Below, piece by piece: positions 47,035 to 47,124 of a DNA stretch of 47,124 bases (positions are counted from its first letter, which is position 1; each line of letters opens with the position of its first letter). The stretch is taken from positions 1 through 47,124 of IMG/VR virus record IMGVR_UViG_3300009706_000013; one strand, 5' to 3'. The notes beneath the pieces were generated by a model. It had not been told where the DNA came from. It saw only the letters and a program-made list of their open reading frames with translations, and made no database searches. The DNA comes from a virus. The position numbers and the translations under genes were made by a program.

Positions 47035-47124
47035 CGAAGTCCGGCTGAGTGGAATTGTTGACAAGGCTACGACCCGTAACGTGGGTCAGAAGAACACCCG
47101 GCTGCTTGAAGTGGACCTCAGACA
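47024..47124 (+). CDS. Start of a gene, OB-fold/single-strand DNA-binding-like, cut by the window end
   Basis: The ATG at 47024 overlaps the end of the previous gene by 11 bases. The visible residues (MDTNEVRLSGIVDKATTRNV, then GQKNTRLLEVDLR) look like the first strands of an SSB OB-fold, where N-x-V-x-L-x-G begins the barrel. Only 33 codons are visible, so this is a tentative call. Confidence 0.5.
   Translation, partial: MDTNEVRLSGIVDKATTRNVGQKNTRLLEVDLR

Noticed and set aside
1-47124. tRNA genes
   Set aside because: The short gaps between genes were read for cloverleaf stems and none was convincing; a covariance search was not possible.

Overview
The window looks like a large part of the genome of an unclassified tailed phage (Caudoviricetes), most likely a podovirus. 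It carries a terminase large subunit, a portal, a scaffold, a major capsid protein, a tail-adaptor-like protein, a beta-propeller tail protein and several very large internal-virion-like proteins. I see no tape measure, major tail protein or sheath. A DUF1580-like helix-turn-helix protein at the right end is a family I know mainly from Planctomycetes. Together with a phage CsrA and a secreted trypsin-like protease this suggests, without proving, an aquatic planctomycete-type host. No tRNA, IS element or CRISPR array was seen. Gene density is very high, with many TAATG, TGATG and ATGA overlaps, and no gene-free stretch exceeds 300 bases.

Layout. (1) 1-1223, plus strand: two small ORFs and a short serine recombinase. 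(2) 1208-9611, minus strand: a regulatory, recombination and lysis-like block. Read leftwards it holds an XRE repressor, a basic protein, CsrA, a Rad52-type annealing protein, a Gp157-like protein, a zinc-finger protein, an SF2 helicase, a RusA resolvase interrupted by an in-frame TGA, small membrane proteins, a secreted serine protease with a collagen-like stretch, small unknowns and an SNase-type nuclease. (3) 9745-46281, minus strand: the virion block. Read leftwards it holds scaffold, major capsid protein, decoration protein, glycosyltransferase, a small zinc-finger protein, TerL, a helix-turn-helix protein, portal, small virion proteins, tail adaptor, a LamG lectin, ejection-like proteins, a propeller protein, a two-domain glycosyltransferase, a cluster of Pro/Gly/Gln-rich collagen-like proteins, two more large internal proteins and a 44-residue lysine-rich protein. 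(4) 46410-47124, plus strand: DUF1580-like protein, a coiled-coil protein and the start of an SSB-like gene that runs off the edge.

The plus-strand arms at both ends may be one divergent transcript of a circular or permuted genome, but the two window ends share no visible sequence. A compact divergent promoter pair with a central palindrome (46312-46385) appears to drive capsid genes leftward and the DUF1580 arm rightward. Minus-strand promoters with 16-18 base spacers are also visible before the XRE gene, the 101-residue gene that heads the CsrA/Rad52 operon, the RusA operon, the protease and the 179-residue virion protein after the portal.

The most unusual points are: the protease next to a holin-like protein; a capsid block combining collagen-like proteins with two glycosyltransferases; a probable -1 frameshift at a CCCTTTT heptamer; a beta-propeller gene whose N-terminal domain is a separate 59-residue ORF; a well-formed pseudoknot 8 bases after the decoration-protein stop codon; and a phage CsrA. 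All calls rest on reading the sequence and on remembered family features; no database search was run.
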